Below, piece by piece: positions 4,313 to 5,027 of a stretch of DNA of 5,027 nt (the stretch's first letter is position 1; every line of letters starts with the position of its first letter). The stretch covers positions 1 through 5,027 of the forward strand of contig DRGS01000048.1 of assembly GCA_011053245.1 (NCBI GenBank). Reading direction: 5' to 3'. This DNA comes from Phycisphaerales bacterium (GTDB lineage: Bacteria > Planctomycetota > Phycisphaerae > Sedimentisphaerales > Anaerohalosphaeraceae). The notes beneath the pieces are model-generated. The model worked only from the letters and a program-made list of their open reading frames with translations. It had not been told where the DNA came from and made no database searches. Both the position numbers and the translations under genes were made by a program.

Positions 4313-5027
4313 ATGGTTTACAAGTTGCGAATTATTGAGCTTTGTATTTTTTTTGCTGGCGCCCTTGCCGCTGTTTCGGCGGCATCTGAGCAGGAAATTC
4401 CGACAAATCCCTTGAAGGGGATCGATTGTATCGCGGTACGTCTTGCAATCGAGGATATGAGCAGGACTTTCGACAAGAAATATCCCGACGGGCCAAAGCT
4501 GCTTGCCGAGCTTGACAGATTTGAAAAACGCCTTAAGCGATTAGAGAAGTCTTCCGATGAAAACGTCTCTGCTGCATTTGTCGAACAATTCGAGGCATTC
4601 AAAGGCAAAGCGCTTTTGGACAATCCTTTGCTGGATTTTGAAAAGCTTCTGCTTATCAAACGCAAACCCGACGGCGATCCGCGCAGGTGGGATGCTCCGG
4701 ATAGAGGGCTTGGCGAATTTATCGGTTTGCCTCGTCAAAGTTCGTGGTCCCTTCCGCGTATAGTAAATCCTTTGATATGGGAAAACCAGATATGTGCGCT
4801 GTCCGGGCTAAATCCAGATGGCAAACTTGAGGTGATCTACGAACCGGAAACGAAGCGGCTTGTCTCGGACATAGACCTGCATTTCGACGGTGATCGGATC
4901 TTGTTTTCGATGCCGGACGGCAAAACAATATGGCAGGTATTCGAGGTTGGTATCGACGGGGGCGGTTTAAAACAGCTTACTTCGAGTCCAGAGGGTGACG
5001 TACATAATTATGATTCCTGCTATCTTC
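4313..5027 (+). CDS. exported protein with PD40/TolB-like beta-propeller start (3' truncated by window)
   Basis: Open from ATG 4313 to the end of the window: 238 codons with no stop, so the gene continues. Residues 1-25 look like a Sec signal peptide: basic start (K4, R6), hydrophobic LCIFFAGALAAV, and an A-x-A type cleavage region near AVSAASE. There is no lipobox cysteine at the cleavage region. Residues 58-118 are charged and probably helical, with a possible short coiled coil around 62-82 (LLAELDRFEKRLKRLEK). Residues 186-223 form a PD40-like propeller blade: LHFDGDRILFSMPDG, then VFEVGIDGGGLKQLT. The following DVHNYDSCYL resembles the Y-D-x-CYLPDG step I recall from planctomycete proteins carrying a hydrazine-synthase-alpha-type middle domain. 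That assignment is from memory and the decisive part is cut off. Function is unknown; it probably acts in the periplasm or outside the cell. GGAGG at 4302 supports the start. Confidence 0.75.
   Translation, partial: MVYKLRIIELCIFFAGALAAVSAASEQEIPTNPLKGIDCIAVRLAIEDMSRTFDKKYPDGPKLLAELDRFEKRLKRLEKSSDENVSAAFVEQFEAFKGKALLDNPLLDFEKLLLIKRKPDGDPRRWDAPDRGLGEFIGLPRQSSWSLPRIVNPLIWENQICALSGLNPDGKLEVIYEPETKRLVSDIDLHFDGDRILFSMPDGKTIWQVFEVGIDGGGLKQLTSSPEGDVHNYDSCYL

Noticed and set aside
4318..4665. Serine-rich minus-strand frame opposite the exported-protein gene
   Set aside because: The plus strand has a GGAGG ribosome site, a signal peptide and a propeller motif; the antisense frame reflects its codon use.

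Overview
The window looks like chromosomal DNA of a bacterium, most probably a planctomycete (Phycisphaerae-like) or another PVC-group member. This is inferred from gene content alone. The pointers are a bacterial topoisomerase VI B subunit, a small stand-alone LigD-type 3'-phosphoesterase of the HWDLMLE type, a Bacteroidetes/PVC-style GlmM with a GEGNGG sugar loop, and an exported PD40 propeller protein of a kind common in planctomycetes. No 16S or other decisive marker is present.

Left part (1-3091, + strand): the C-terminal 239 residues of a topoisomerase VI B subunit (5' end outside the window), then a phosphoglucosamine mutase (GlmM) and a cation diffusion facilitator (CDF). The last two overlap in an ATGA and are probably translationally coupled. 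The 86-base gap between the topoisomerase gene and glmM shows no clear terminator or promoter, so all three may be one transcript. A phosphoesterase gene on the opposite strand (3467-3081) converges on the CDF gene and overlaps its 3' end by 11 bases.

Middle part (3468-4213): a regulatory spacer with two sigma70-like promoter candidates and a perfect 7-bp-arm palindrome leads to a tRNA-Arg (anticodon UCU). Eleven bases after the tRNA begins, on the opposite strand, the stop codon of a degraded tyrosine-recombinase (integrase) C-terminus. Its upstream end breaks off at about 3972, and within a few bases the last 77 codons of a sugar-porter MFS transporter begin on the + strand. tRNA, integrase tail and truncated cargo gene together read as the scar of a tRNA-targeted genomic island whose interior has been deleted. 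The tRNA terminator hairpin lies inside the last codons of the integrase remnant.

Right part (4214-5027): a short regulatory region, then the first 238 codons of a secreted protein with a strong ribosome binding site, signal peptide, charged helical segment and the start of a PD40/TolB-like beta-propeller. It runs off the window.

No CRISPR array, defence system or intact mobile element is visible. The most interesting points are the eroded tRNA-Arg island with its readable deletion junction, and the archaeal-type topoisomerase VI B gene with no subunit A downstream.
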